Shown here: positions 40,439 through 48,474 of the stretch, in pieces | How the letters are laid out: every line of letters begins with the position of its first letter | Position numbering within the stretch: the first letter of the stretch is position 1 | Assembly (NCBI GenBank): GCA_943355155.1 | Contig: CALREJ010000003.1 | Coordinates: 1 to 50,729 of the forward strand | Length of the DNA stretch: 50,729 nt | From: Candidatus Peribacteria bacterium | GTDB lineage: Bacteria > Patescibacteriota > Gracilibacteria > Peribacterales > Peribacteraceae | Direction: 5' to 3' | The notes under the pieces: model-generated | What the model saw: only the letters and a program-made list of their open reading frames with translations | The model's database searches: none | Told to the model about the DNA's origin: nothing | Position numbers and translations under genes: made by a program

Positions 40439-41908
40439 GTGTCGCTCTACCAAACCTACCGGCCGCGGTCATTCGCAGATGTTGCGGGGCAGGACAGTAT
40501 TGTGGAAACACTGCAGCAGGCTGTGAAGCAAAACGCCCTTTCTCACGCCTATCTTTTTGCCGGCAGCCGTGGCACCGGAAAAACGTCCATCGCACGTATT
40601 CTCGCCAAGGAATGTTTGCTGAGTGGTATTGAAGATGAAGTCCTGCGCAGAAATATCACGCAAGCTGTGGATGACGGAAGCCTCGTCGACCTCACCGAGA
40701 TCGACGCTGCGAGCAATACCGGTGTTGATAATATCCGCGAGCTGCTTGAAAAGATCCAGTTCACACCCGTCGTGGCTGCGGCGAAGGTATACATCATCGA
40801 CGAAGCACACATGCTTTCAAAAGGTGCGTTCAATGCGCTGCTAAAAACGCTCGAGGAGCCGCCCGCCTACGCATTTTTTATTCTCGCGACAACGGAGCTC
40901 CATAAAATTCCCGCCACGATCCAGTCGCGCTGTCAGCGTTTTCTTTTTAGACATATTCGCGAGGAAGACATCGTCAAGCGTCTCCAATTTGTTGCGGACA
41001 CGGAACACATCACCGTTGAGCGCACGGCTCTGCGCGCTATCGCACACCATGCCCAAGGAAGTATGCGCGACGCACTGTCACTGCTCGATCAACTGCGTTC
41101 GATTGGCAAAGATATTGAGTTACAGGATGTGAAAGAACGCATCGGAGAAAGTGGTCATGAATATGTAGAACAGGTGCTCACCGCACTCGCATCGGGAGAT
41201 CGCACAGGCATTATTTCTATTGTCCACGCACTCGAAGAGGCCGCTGTGCCATTGGATATTTTCACACGTCTTCTTCTGGGGCACGCGAGAGAATCGCTGC
41301 ACGAAGCAGTTTCTGCGAATAAAGATCCATCAGAGCAGATCGCGATGATCGATCGTCTCATGGAAACACTTCGTAGTTTACGCACGGCTCCCCTGCCCGC
41401 ACTCACGTTGGAATCAGCGCTCCTTTCGATGATAGGCACATCGATCGGGGTGCAGGAGAAAAAAGAAAAAACGGAGAGTGTTGCTGTCCCCATTGAAAAA
41501 CCGGAAGAAAAACAAAATCCTGACGCTCCGATTTTGAAAGAGAACAATGTGTCACATGCGGAAATAAAAAATGCAGAAGTCACTGCACCGGAACTCACGC
41601 TCAGCGCTCTTCGCGAGCATTGGCCGCAGATCGTGCAGGAAACAGAGCCTCCCTTTGTTCGTATGTCCTTAAAAAACGGCCATCTCCACGCACTCGAAGG
41701 AATAGATGTCATCATCCGCTTTGGCTCCAGTTTTCACAGAGACAAAGCCTCGAGTCCGGAAGGTTTGCAGCAAACAGAACAGATCCTCAGACGCATTTTC
41801 AAGCAGCCCCTTAAACTCAAATACATCCTCGACAGCGAACTGCATTCTACTGCCTTGCCCGAGGAAGAGAGCGTGAATATAGCTGAGGCGGCGGCGGAGC
41901 TTTTTTAA
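40439..41908 (+). CDS. dnaX: DNA polymerase III subunit gamma/tau, zinc module lost
   Basis: 489 aa clamp-loader ATPase. MSLYQTYRPRSFADVAGQ is the classic opening; Walker A is FAGSRGTGKTSIARIL near 42-57, Walker B YIIDEAHMLSKGAFNALLK near 120, and sensor 1 is FFILATTELHKIPATIQSRC with the SRC arginine finger. Bacterial DnaX normally has four zinc-binding cysteines between Walker A and 'EIDAASN'. Here that stretch (ECLLSGIEDEVLRRNITQ) keeps one Cys only, so no zinc site forms. The C-terminal tau-like tail is charged, and no frameshift slippery site was seen. It leads the operon with the cyclo-ligase and glyA. Confidence 0.95.
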   Translation: MSLYQTYRPRSFADVAGQDSIVETLQQAVKQNALSHAYLFAGSRGTGKTSIARILAKECLLSGIEDEVLRRNITQAVDDGSLVDLTEIDAASNTGVDNIRELLEKIQFTPVVAAAKVYIIDEAHMLSKGAFNALLKTLEEPPAYAFFILATTELHKIPATIQSRCQRFLFRHIREEDIVKRLQFVADTEHITVERTALRAIAHHAQGSMRDALSLLDQLRSIGKDIELQDVKERIGESGHEYVEQVLTALASGDRTGIISIVHALEEAAVPLDIFTRLLLGHARESLHEAVSANKDPSEQIAMIDRLMETLRSLRTAPLPALTLESALLSMIGTSIGVQEKKEKTESVAVPIEKPEEKQNPDAPILKENNVSHAEIKNAEVTAPELTLSALREHWPQIVQETEPPFVRMSLKNGHLHALEGIDVIIRFGSSFHRDKASSPEGLQQTEQILRRIFKQPLKLKYILDSELHSTALPEEESVNIAEAAAELF

Positions 41909-41915
41909 ACACCCC

Positions 41916-42500
41916 ATGCACATCCACGATCACAAAGAACAACTAAGGCTAAGGATCCGTGAACGTCTCGCGAAAATGAGTCCGCGCATTCGCGCAGCGG
42001 AAAGTCGCAGTATCTGCAGGCGCATTCTGCAGGATCTTCCCGATGAACCATTGGTCGTGTGTGCATACGCCGCAATGCCGTCGGAGGCAGATCTGAAATA
42101 TCTTCTCGATGATCTGCTGACAGATACCTCTTGTTCGATCTTCCTCCCCCGCTTCACACGGGCATTTTTTGAATACAGACACATCGTCACGCTTGATGAT
42201 CTGGAGCCGGGAAAGTTCAATCTTCCCGAACCGCCTGCCACTGCGGATCTACTAAATCTCCAAGATGTCACCCATGCATTCCTACCCGGCCTCGCCTTCG
42301 ATAAACAAGGCCACCGCATCGGCCGCGGCAATGGCGGATTTGACAGGTGGCTGCAGGATCTGCGGAAAGTAAATACCAAAGCCGTCGTCTGGGGCATCGC
42401 TCTCGAATGCCAGCTTGTTGAGAGTGTTCCGTTTGAAGCACATGATCAATTGGTGGATGCGGTGGTGACGCCGAGGGAAATCATCCGAGTGCAAAAGTAG
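41916..42500 (+). CDS. 5-formyltetrahydrofolate cyclo-ligase
   Basis: 194 aa. It converts 5-formyl-THF to 5,10-methenyl-THF using ATP. N-terminal KEQLRLRIRERLAKMSPRIR; the signature FLPGLAFDKQGHRIGRGNGG then FDRWL corresponds to the family's 'PglaFD..G.RlG.G.GyYDr'. It ends FEAHDQLVDAVVTPREII as usual. The start is 7 nt after the dnaX stop, so the genes are co-transcribed. Together with glyA next door it handles one-carbon units: glyA can form 5-formyl-THF as a side product that this enzyme recycles. Confidence 0.95.
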   Translation: MHIHDHKEQLRLRIRERLAKMSPRIRAAESRSICRRILQDLPDEPLVVCAYAAMPSEADLKYLLDDLLTDTSCSIFLPRFTRAFFEYRHIVTLDDLEPGKFNLPEPPATADLLNLQDVTHAFLPGLAFDKQGHRIGRGNGGFDRWLQDLRKVNTKAVVWGIALECQLVESVPFEAHDQLVDAVVTPREIIRVQK

Positions 42501-42553
42501 ATCAAAACGCGATTTTCAATTCTCAATTTTCCATTTTCAATTACACTAAGCTC

Positions 42554-43816
42554 ATGTTTACCTACACAGATTTACTCGCAGCAGATCCCGATATTTATCA
42601 CGCTCTCATGGGCGAAATGAAAAGGCAGTCGGATGGAGTGGAACTGATCGCCTCGGAAAACTATGTGTCACCTGCGGTGATGGAAGCGATGGGCAATGTG
42701 TTCAATAACAAATATTCAGAAGGATTCCCCGGAAAACGCTACTACGGCGGACAGGAATTTACGGACATCATCGAAACGCTTGCCATCGAACGAGCAAAAA
42801 AGTTATTCAATGCAGGCCACGCAAACGTGCAGCCGCACGCAGGAGCACCGGCAAACGTCGCAATGTATTTTGCGCTGATGGAACCTGGCGACACGGTAAT
42901 GGGGATGGATTTGAGCCACGGCGGACACCTCACACACGGTCATCCTGTCACCTACCTCACAAAAATCTTCCGGTTCGTCCGCTACAAAATGAAAGACGTC
43001 GAAACCGGTGAACTCGATTACGATGAAATGAGAAAAGTAGCGCTCGCCGAGAAACCAAAAATCATTCTTGCAGGATTTTCCGCATATCCACGAGAAGTGA
43101 ACTACGCAAAAATGAAAGCAATTGCGGATGAAATCGGTGCGTACACAGTCGCAGATATGGCGCACATCGCAGGACTGATCGCCGGAAAACAACTACGGAA
43201 TCCCTTTGATGATGGGTTCGATGTCATCACCACGACCACGCATAAAACTCTCCGCGGACCGCGTGGCGGCATGATCCTGACGCGTGAAGCAGAGCTCGGG
43301 AAAAAGATGGATAAGTCCGTTTTCCCGGGTTTTCAGGGCGGGCCGATTATGCAGATGATCGCAGCCAAGGCAGTGGCCTTTGGCGAGGCACTGAAGCCGG
43401 AATTTCAGGAGTACGCTGCGCAGATCATCAGAAATAGTAAGCATCTTGCGAAGTTTTTCATGGACAGACATGTGAAGCTCGTCACGAACGGAACAGACAA
43501 TCACCTGATGCTCATTGACTGTATGCAATCCTTTGGCATCCCCGGCGGCGAAGTGGAAACTGTGCTCGACCGCGTCGGTATGACGCTCAATAAGAATATG
43601 ATTCCCGACGATACACGAAAACCCATGGATCCCTCGGGTGTGCGCCTCGGCACTCCTGCAATCACTACGCGTGGTATGAAAGAAAAAGAAATGGACATAC
43701 TGGGAGAGTTTATTCTCCGCGCTATCGAAAAGAGGAGCGACCCCCGTGCATTGGAATCGCTCCACTCTGATGTACAAAATTTTTGCAGAAAGTATCCGGT
43801 TCCGGGAATCAGTTAA
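42554..43816 (+). CDS. glyA: Serine hydroxymethyltransferase
   Basis: 420 aa, PLP enzyme interconverting serine plus THF with glycine plus 5,10-methylene-THF. Conserved blocks: VELIASENYVSPAVMEAMG, NKYSEGFPGKRYYGGQEF, NVQPHAGAPANVAMYFAL (family PHSGSQAN), VADMAHIAGLIAG and the PLP lysine in TTTTHKTLRGPRGG. Full length. It has its own promoter: TACACT ends 6 nt before the ATG inside a TTTTCAATT micro-repeat, so it can be made apart from the dnaX operon. The stop is two bases from the convergent DUF4215 gene. Confidence 0.97.
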   Translation: MFTYTDLLAADPDIYHALMGEMKRQSDGVELIASENYVSPAVMEAMGNVFNNKYSEGFPGKRYYGGQEFTDIIETLAIERAKKLFNAGHANVQPHAGAPANVAMYFALMEPGDTVMGMDLSHGGHLTHGHPVTYLTKIFRFVRYKMKDVETGELDYDEMRKVALAEKPKIILAGFSAYPREVNYAKMKAIADEIGAYTVADMAHIAGLIAGKQLRNPFDDGFDVITTTTHKTLRGPRGGMILTREAELGKKMDKSVFPGFQGGPIMQMIAAKAVAFGEALKPEFQEYAAQIIRNSKHLAKFFMDRHVKLVTNGTDNHLMLIDCMQSFGIPGGEVETVLDRVGMTLNKNMIPDDTRKPMDPSGVRLGTPAITTRGMKEKEMDILGEFILRAIEKRSDPRALESLHSDVQNFCRKYPVPGIS

Positions 43817-43818
43817 GA

Positions 43819-44604
43819 TTATTCATCTACTCTGCACACGCTGGGGCTTCCTGTTTGACAGGAGTATCCCGTTTCCACCGCACAATTGTGAGAGCATCCG
43901 TCTCCATCGCGGTTATTTCCATCATCACACGCTTCGGATCCGGCCATCACTTCGTCTCCACAATACGCAGCTATTGTACACACGCTTGGGCTACCGGTGC
44001 AGGTAGAACCGACTTCCACAATACACGATGTTGTACATCCATCGCCATTTGATTCATTTCCATCATCACATTTTTCAGTAGCAGCCTGCACACCATCTCC
44101 ACACTCCGACCAGCACTGAGAAGGTTGTGCGGACGTACACGTAAATCCTATTTCAATCGCACATGCACTGGTACATCCATCACCGGAATGGGCATTGCCA
44201 TCATCACACTGCTCACTTCCAATAATAAGTTTGTCACCACACCCTGCTTTTTTCAGGCTGTCCGTCGTGCCGGTACGTGGCTGCAATGTAAATGTGGGAA
44301 TCGATGAACGACTTCGTGTCTGGACAGACCGAAACCCAAAAGTACTGACAGAGGGAATGGGTGCTCCAGATTTTTGATTCGCAACTCTGCTCCTTCTCCT
44401 CTTCTCTGCTGTTGTCAGTACTTTCTCAGGAGTTTTGAGTGAGGAACTGATTGCTCGTCCGGACGTTCCAATAGTCCGAGGAAGAATGCGCGCAAGAAGA
44501 TCCGGGCTCTCGAAGGATGAAACCTCCTGCAGAAAACCAACGGATAATGCTGCGAACAGCGCGGATAAAACTACCATTCTGGTTGTGTGATGTGTGTTTG
44601 TCAT
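43819..44604 (-). CDS. Secreted Cys-rich protein with three DUF4215 repeats
   Basis: 261 aa. Signal peptide or anchor (TTRMVVLSALFAALSVGFLQ), then about 100 residues of Ser/Arg/Thr-rich sequence, then three tandem DUF4215 (Myxococcus-type Cys-rich) repeats of about 40 residues: C-G-D, then EQCDDGNAHSGDGCTSAC, EKCDDGNESNGDGCTTSC, EACDDGNNRDGDGCSHNC, each followed by E-x-G-x-x-C. The regular cysteines should be disulfide-bonded and the Asp-rich loops may bind calcium, which points to cell-surface adhesion or display. The start at 44604 is fixed by TATAAT ending 6 nt upstream. Confidence 0.9.
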   Translation of the reverse strand: MTNTHHTTRMVVLSALFAALSVGFLQEVSSFESPDLLARILPRTIGTSGRAISSSLKTPEKVLTTAEKRRRSRVANQKSGAPIPSVSTFGFRSVQTRSRSSIPTFTLQPRTGTTDSLKKAGCGDKLIIGSEQCDDGNAHSGDGCTSACAIEIGFTCTSAQPSQCWSECGDGVQAATEKCDDGNESNGDGCTTSCIVEVGSTCTGSPSVCTIAAYCGDEVMAGSEACDDGNNRDGDGCSHNCAVETGYSCQTGSPSVCRVDE

Positions 44605-44610
44605 GTGTCC

Positions 44611-44639
44611 ATTATAGCAAATATGCATATTTTTCGCAA
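44611..44639 (-). promoter_or_regulatory. Promoter of the DUF4215 gene
   Basis: On the minus strand: TTGCGA, 17-bp spacer, consensus TATAAT, then GGACAC and the ATG. A strong-looking promoter with the same 6-nt spacing as other genes here. Confidence 0.7.
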
Positions 44640-44786
44640 ATACCAAAAACCATCACATTTTCACATTGGACAAATATCACTAAAATACACATAAGAAAGG
44701 CTATACGAAGCCATTGATGAAAATGTCATTTTTTGCATACATTTTGTATCCAAAAAACAACAAAGAACATTCACCACTCAAGAAAG

Positions 44787-44814
44787 TTGCGGACAAAATA
44801 CTGATGAGTATGAT
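44787..44814 (+). promoter_or_regulatory. Predicted promoter of the candidate ncRNA
   Basis: TTGCGG, a 16-bp spacer and TATGAT. The expected start, 6-8 nt on, falls at about 44821, exactly where a 7-bp hairpin (ATTTGTT/AACAAAT) begins. An alternative promoter further upstream (TAAAAT near 44690) cannot be excluded. The 170 bp before it hold no gene. Confidence 0.5.
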
Positions 44815-44820
44815 GACATG

Positions 44821-45298
44821 ATTTGTTCAGGACAGTGTAACAAATCACTGACACAACATCCAAACAAACACTTGTTCTTTATTCACCACCGACTACACAG
44901 AAAGAGTGATGGTCACAATGGACTCAGACACGTTCCTCTCAGCCACACACCTTGCTTCCTGCATATCCCTGAGGAATGGCAACGTGACCTCTCTACATGT
45001 TCATCGCATCTTCACGATGTGACTATCACTCTTTCTGCTCTGCGAGCCACACAATACTATTCGAGGTTTATCATTGTGTGCACTCCCCTTCACTCCCCAG
45101 TGTTTCCCCTGCGTCGCAAGACCTTGTGGCAAACCGTCACGGGGACCTCGTCCGGTCACGAGGAGAAATAAGAGACCAGAGCAAGGCAGAAAGCGAGGCA
45201 CCTCCCCTCATATCAACTCCCCGTCTCAGTCACGCACTTGCATGACCGATAGAACCCGGAGAACATAAACACCAAAAGACTCCTCACGGGGTCTTTTT
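44821..45298 (+). ncRNA. Candidate structured non-coding RNA, about 480 nt, family not recognised
   Basis: No credible protein is encoded on either strand between 44640 and 45386, yet a promoter and a strong terminator bound this stretch. Pairings seen: ATTTGTT (44821-44827) with AACAAAT (44839-44845); a 20-bp stem CAGAAAGAGTGATGGTCACA (44898-44917) with 45018-45037, containing one G-U; inside it CACGTT with AACGTG and CCTC..CAG with CTGAGG; CACACAAT (45048-45055) with ATTGTGTG (45073-45080); and CCTCGT with ACGAGG. It lacks tmRNA features (tRNA-like end, tag ORF) and convincing RNase P P4 sequences. It could be a divergent housekeeping RNA or a new one. Confidence 0.5.
45274..45298 (+). terminator. 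Strong Rho-independent terminator of the candidate ncRNA
   Basis: AAAAGACTCC, loop TCAC, GGGGTCTTTT (10 bp with one G-T), then T. No ORF of note lies upstream on this strand for about 600 bp, so it must end a non-coding transcript or act in both directions. Confidence 0.85.
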
Positions 45299-45328
45299 GT
45301 TATTCACTACAGCATTTCTATAAATAAT

Positions 45329-45369
45329 GTCATCCTGAGGAGCGCCAGAGCGCGTCTCGAAGGACGAAC
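45329..45369. repeat. REP-like element
   Basis: GTCATCCTGAG, a short GC-rich hairpin-like core (GCGCCAGAGCGCG), then TCTCGAAGGACGAAC. Same family as 17649, 31740 and 34674. It stands directly before the dgkA -10 box. Confidence 0.6.
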
Positions 45370-45386
45370 CATGCTACAATCCCCTC

Positions 45387-45776
45387 ATGCGTAAAATGAA
45401 ACGTAGTCTGGGCTATGCGGTAGAAGGTGTGCATCATGCATTTACCTATGAACAAAACGTGCGCCTCTTCCTCTATGGATACATCGTGGTCGTTGCTGCC
45501 GGGCTGTATTGTGATTTACTGTCATGGGAATGGATCACCCTCTTCATCGCAGGAGGTATCTTTTTTGCGATCGAACTCTGCAACACATCACTGGAACGAC
45601 TCACAGACGTGATCGATGAAAATCGAAAAATTGCAGGTGGCGCCCAGTTTCACGCAGGACTCAAGCAGGCGAAAGATGTCGCAGCCGGCGCATCACTCAT
45701 TTGTCTTCTGATGAACGCACTCGTCATTGTGATTGTGTTTTGGCCGTATGTGGTGTTGATGATTAAAGGGAGGTAA
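45387..45776 (+). CDS. dgkA: Undecaprenol/diacylglycerol kinase family protein
   Basis: 129 aa integral membrane kinase with three hydrophobic helices. Family marks: LGYAVEGVHHAFTYEQNVRL at the N-terminus, FFAIELCNTSLERLTDVID with the E-x-x-N-T-x-x-E core, and GLKQAKDVAAGASLICLL (AKDxAAGAV). In Gram-positive-like cells this type recycles undecaprenol for cell-wall synthesis; in proteobacteria it phosphorylates diacylglycerol. Which lipid is used here is not shown. TACAAT ends 6 nt before the ATG. Its 3' end overlaps the convergent TraD-like gene by 14 bp. Confidence 0.92.
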   Translation: MRKMKRSLGYAVEGVHHAFTYEQNVRLFLYGYIVVVAAGLYCDLLSWEWITLFIAGGIFFAIELCNTSLERLTDVIDENRKIAGGAQFHAGLKQAKDVAAGASLICLLMNALVIVIVFWPYVVLMIKGR

Positions 45777-48474
45777 TTTTCTGCTTCTTCGCCACCGCAT
45801 CAAGCATACCTTTGCTTGGAGGCGGAACGCCGCCTGTCGCAATCAGTTTCTTTTCCAGCTCACCCATCGATGCGATTTCTGCTTCTGAAAGCGTTTCATC
45901 GAGCATCTGACGCTTGCGCAGCGCATTAAATTCATTCAGGTACATTTCTCTGTCACGCCACGCACGATATTCATCGAGCTTCATTCCCTTCGCTTTCGCC
46001 TTTTTACGCTCCTCTTCTTCTTTTTCCTTTGCCTTCTCATTTGTTTTTGTCGCAACTTTTGCTTCGCCAACGGTTGCCGCCCAGCGGAGGATCTTCTCCT
46101 CGACCACTGCACGTTTTTCCGCATAGCGTTCACGGCTCAGGTCTCGAAGGATCTGCACGCGGTCGTCGTCTTGCTTATAATCCGGTGGTGGAAGTGTTGC
46201 GACGGAGAAAGGCTTACTCGGGATGCCATCGATCATCAGGCGCATATAGGCGTGATATTTTGGCAAACTAAGAATGTCCTTTGCCGTCACCATTTCTTCA
46301 AATTGCAGACTCAGGTCTTCCGCATCGTCTGAACCGACTTGGAAGCTGACCATCGAACCGACGTTTCCAAATACCGCATCACGCAGCGCTGTGTCGTTTC
46401 CATTGATGAGTAATTGCCCGACGTATTGATGCGCAACGGTAAGCGCCAAACGGTATTTGCGCGCTTCACTGAGGATCGTCGCGAAGGACTTGGTTGCAAA
46501 GTTTTGGAATTCATCAACGTAGAGGTAGAAATCCTTACGCTCTTTTTCGGGAATATCTGCGCGACTCATTGCATCGATCTGAAACTTCGTCACAAGCATC
46601 GATCCCAAAAATGCGGATGTATCTTCCCCGAGTTTTCCCTTTGATAAATTCACAAGCACGATCTTCCCTGTGTCCATCGCATGACGAATATCTAGAGTAG
46701 ATTTCACCTGTCCGATGATGTTTCTTATGAGTGGGGTCGTGAGCAACTGTCCGATTTTATTCTGAATCGCAGCCACAGCCTCTGTCCGATACTTGTCACT
46801 CCAGCCTGCATATTCCGTTTCCCAGAAGCTTTTCACAACGGGATCGGTGATCTTGGACACAATCTTTTTGCAATAGGCATCGTCACCAAGCATACGAAGG
46901 ATACCAAGCATTGAAGACCCTTCATTTTCGAGCAGTGCGAGCAATGTGTTTCGGAGAATGTGTTCCATGCGCCCCGAAAACGCCTCCGGCCAGAGCTTCG
47001 TAAAAACGCTCATGAGTCCGGAACAGATGAGCGAGCGAGTGTCCGGGTCTTTGGCTTCGAGCATATTAAACGACACCGGAAAGTCGCGGTCTGCAGGATC
47101 GAAGAGAATGACATCATTGCTTCTGTGTTTTGGCACAAACTGGAGGATCGCTTCGATGAGGTCACCGTGCGGGTCGATCACACCGATTCCCTTCCCACTA
47201 TGGATATCACTGAAGATCATGTTTTCGAGCAGCGTAGACTTTCCCATTCCTGTTTTTCCGATCACGTACATGTGACGACGACGATCATCGGGACGGATTC
47301 CGAATGCCATTTTTCTTCCATGAAATACAGACTCACCAAGGATCGTCAGGTTTTCTTCTTTGTCCGAGATATTCGGGATCGGGAGATTCACCGGCGGCTC
47401 CAGTTTTTTCGCCATCACCCAATCCATATTCGGTGTTTTCACGAGAATATTCGGCACATGCCAGAGTGTGGCGATTTCCTCTGCAGAGAGGGCAAAAGGA
47501 GTCACCGTGAATCCCGATGGAAGAGCAGAAGCCGTCTTGATAGCGCAGACATGGAATCCGTTACTCTGTGGCAGCGTAAACTGCCGAAAACTACTCGCAA
47601 TTTCTTGCACTTTCACAAGTGCTTCTTCTTTGTGTTCGATTGGCGTGATCACGCTCACGCGCACATTTGCGAGAAAAAGGAGCCGATTGATCTTGTCCGC
47701 AGCACCCATCATTTTATCTTCCCGATCATGCGTGCGCGCACTGGCATGCAAGATATCATCCGCATGGTCGGATTCCACTTCCTCTCCTGTGAGAAGCGAG
47801 ATTGATGATTTGGGTGTGAGCCCCGAAAAAAGCACGCGCCAGCCACCCATCAACATATCGAATGGGAAGAGATACAATCGTTTCCATCCGCGCGCGAGAT
47901 GTACCTTTGCGTACGCTTTTCCGTACGCAGGCCAGTGTTTGGAAATTCCCTTTTCGAGAAATGGCAAGAATTTGAGCGCGCGCCTGCGATAGCTTTCCCC
48001 CATCGGCTGCAACTCGATCTGCACATGTCCGCGCATTTTCTGCTGTGGATAACGCACAAGTGTCGACGTAATGCCCGCGATCGTATCAACCGACTGTTTT
48101 GTCGACGTATCACTAAACTGCGGATAGCGTTTGATAGGAAACACCTCGGGATCGACGAGTTCCAAGTCCGCATACACGACGATCTCCCCTTCTTTTGGTT
48201 CAAATAAATCCATCGGTGCAATCTCGATCTCTGCATCGGGGAATTGTCCATACATCTGACTCTCAACGAGTGAAGCCACGACGTTTTTGGAGCGCGCAAA
48301 AAGACCAATTTTCCCTTCAGCAAGTCCGATCTCCAGACTCAAATTCCCTTCCCGACGTTCAATAGAATGAAGCGACGACAGCGCCGTTTCCATCATCAGC
48401 GGCCCACGACTCGCACTCACGTCGTCTTGCGTGGGAAGTGATGGCCGAATGCGAAGAAGAATGTTTTGGGACAT
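45763..48474 (-). CDS. TraD/TraG-like DNA-translocase-type ATPase
   Basis: 903 aa. The N-terminal ~390 residues are a non-catalytic alpha/beta region found with such ATPases in CPR genomes. The RecA-like motor follows: Walker A YVIGKTGMGKSTLLENMIFS, GIGVIDPHGDLIEAIL, Walker B DFYLYVDEFQNFAT, and the sensor/Arg region ARKYRLALTVAHQYVGQL, matching the TraM-recognition/TraD domain of type IV coupling proteins. A Lys/Glu-rich coiled coil (KAKEKEEEERKKAKAKG) is near the end. No obvious membrane helix. No other conjugation genes are present, so the role may be DNA or protein transport tied to pili or uptake. The start overlaps the hrcA stop. Confidence 0.9.
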   Translation of the reverse strand: MSQNILLRIRPSLPTQDDVSASRGPLMMETALSSLHSIERREGNLSLEIGLAEGKIGLFARSKNVVASLVESQMYGQFPDAEIEIAPMDLFEPKEGEIVVYADLELVDPEVFPIKRYPQFSDTSTKQSVDTIAGITSTLVRYPQQKMRGHVQIELQPMGESYRRRALKFLPFLEKGISKHWPAYGKAYAKVHLARGWKRLYLFPFDMLMGGWRVLFSGLTPKSSISLLTGEEVESDHADDILHASARTHDREDKMMGAADKINRLLFLANVRVSVITPIEHKEEALVKVQEIASSFRQFTLPQSNGFHVCAIKTASALPSGFTVTPFALSAEEIATLWHVPNILVKTPNMDWVMAKKLEPPVNLPIPNISDKEENLTILGESVFHGRKMAFGIRPDDRRRHMYVIGKTGMGKSTLLENMIFSDIHSGKGIGVIDPHGDLIEAILQFVPKHRSNDVILFDPADRDFPVSFNMLEAKDPDTRSLICSGLMSVFTKLWPEAFSGRMEHILRNTLLALLENEGSSMLGILRMLGDDAYCKKIVSKITDPVVKSFWETEYAGWSDKYRTEAVAAIQNKIGQLLTTPLIRNIIGQVKSTLDIRHAMDTGKIVLVNLSKGKLGEDTSAFLGSMLVTKFQIDAMSRADIPEKERKDFYLYVDEFQNFATKSFATILSEARKYRLALTVAHQYVGQLLINGNDTALRDAVFGNVGSMVSFQVGSDDAEDLSLQFEEMVTAKDILSLPKYHAYMRLMIDGIPSKPFSVATLPPPDYKQDDDRVQILRDLSRERYAEKRAVVEEKILRWAATVGEAKVATKTNEKAKEKEEEERKKAKAKGMKLDEYRAWRDREMYLNEFNALRKRQMLDETLSEAEIASMGELEKKLIATGGVPPPSKGMLDAVAKKQKITSL

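Noticed and set aside
43816..43819. Missing terminator between glyA and the DUF4215 gene as evidence of a rearrangement
   Set aside because: Convergent genes here are often separated by only a few bases (10313/10316, 15323/15329), so this is normal for the genome.
44818..45171. 117-aa plus-strand ORF in the candidate ncRNA region
   Set aside because: Composition is rich in His, Cys and Ser with no domain pattern, it begins inside the predicted promoter region, and it is crossed by long RNA-like stems.
45100..45280. RNase P RNA: GATAGAACCCGGAGAAC near the 3' end resembles the conserved ACAGAACCCGGCUUA segment, and GTCCGGTCAC resembles AAGUCCGGGC
   Set aside because: The partner P4 strand is not found near the 5' end, the two resembling pieces are only about 110 nt apart, and other conserved blocks (GGUAAGGGUG, GAUGAAUGAC) are missing. 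A covariance-model search would decide.
46960..47805. 281-aa plus-strand ORF opposite the TraD-like ATPase
   Set aside because: Shadow frame, rich in His and Arg, over the Walker motifs of the real gene.
45763..48474. Conjugative element around the TraD-like ATPase
   Set aside because: No relaxase, VirB4, pilus or mating-pair gene is adjacent. The ATPase is linked with hrcA and looks like a chromosomal gene.
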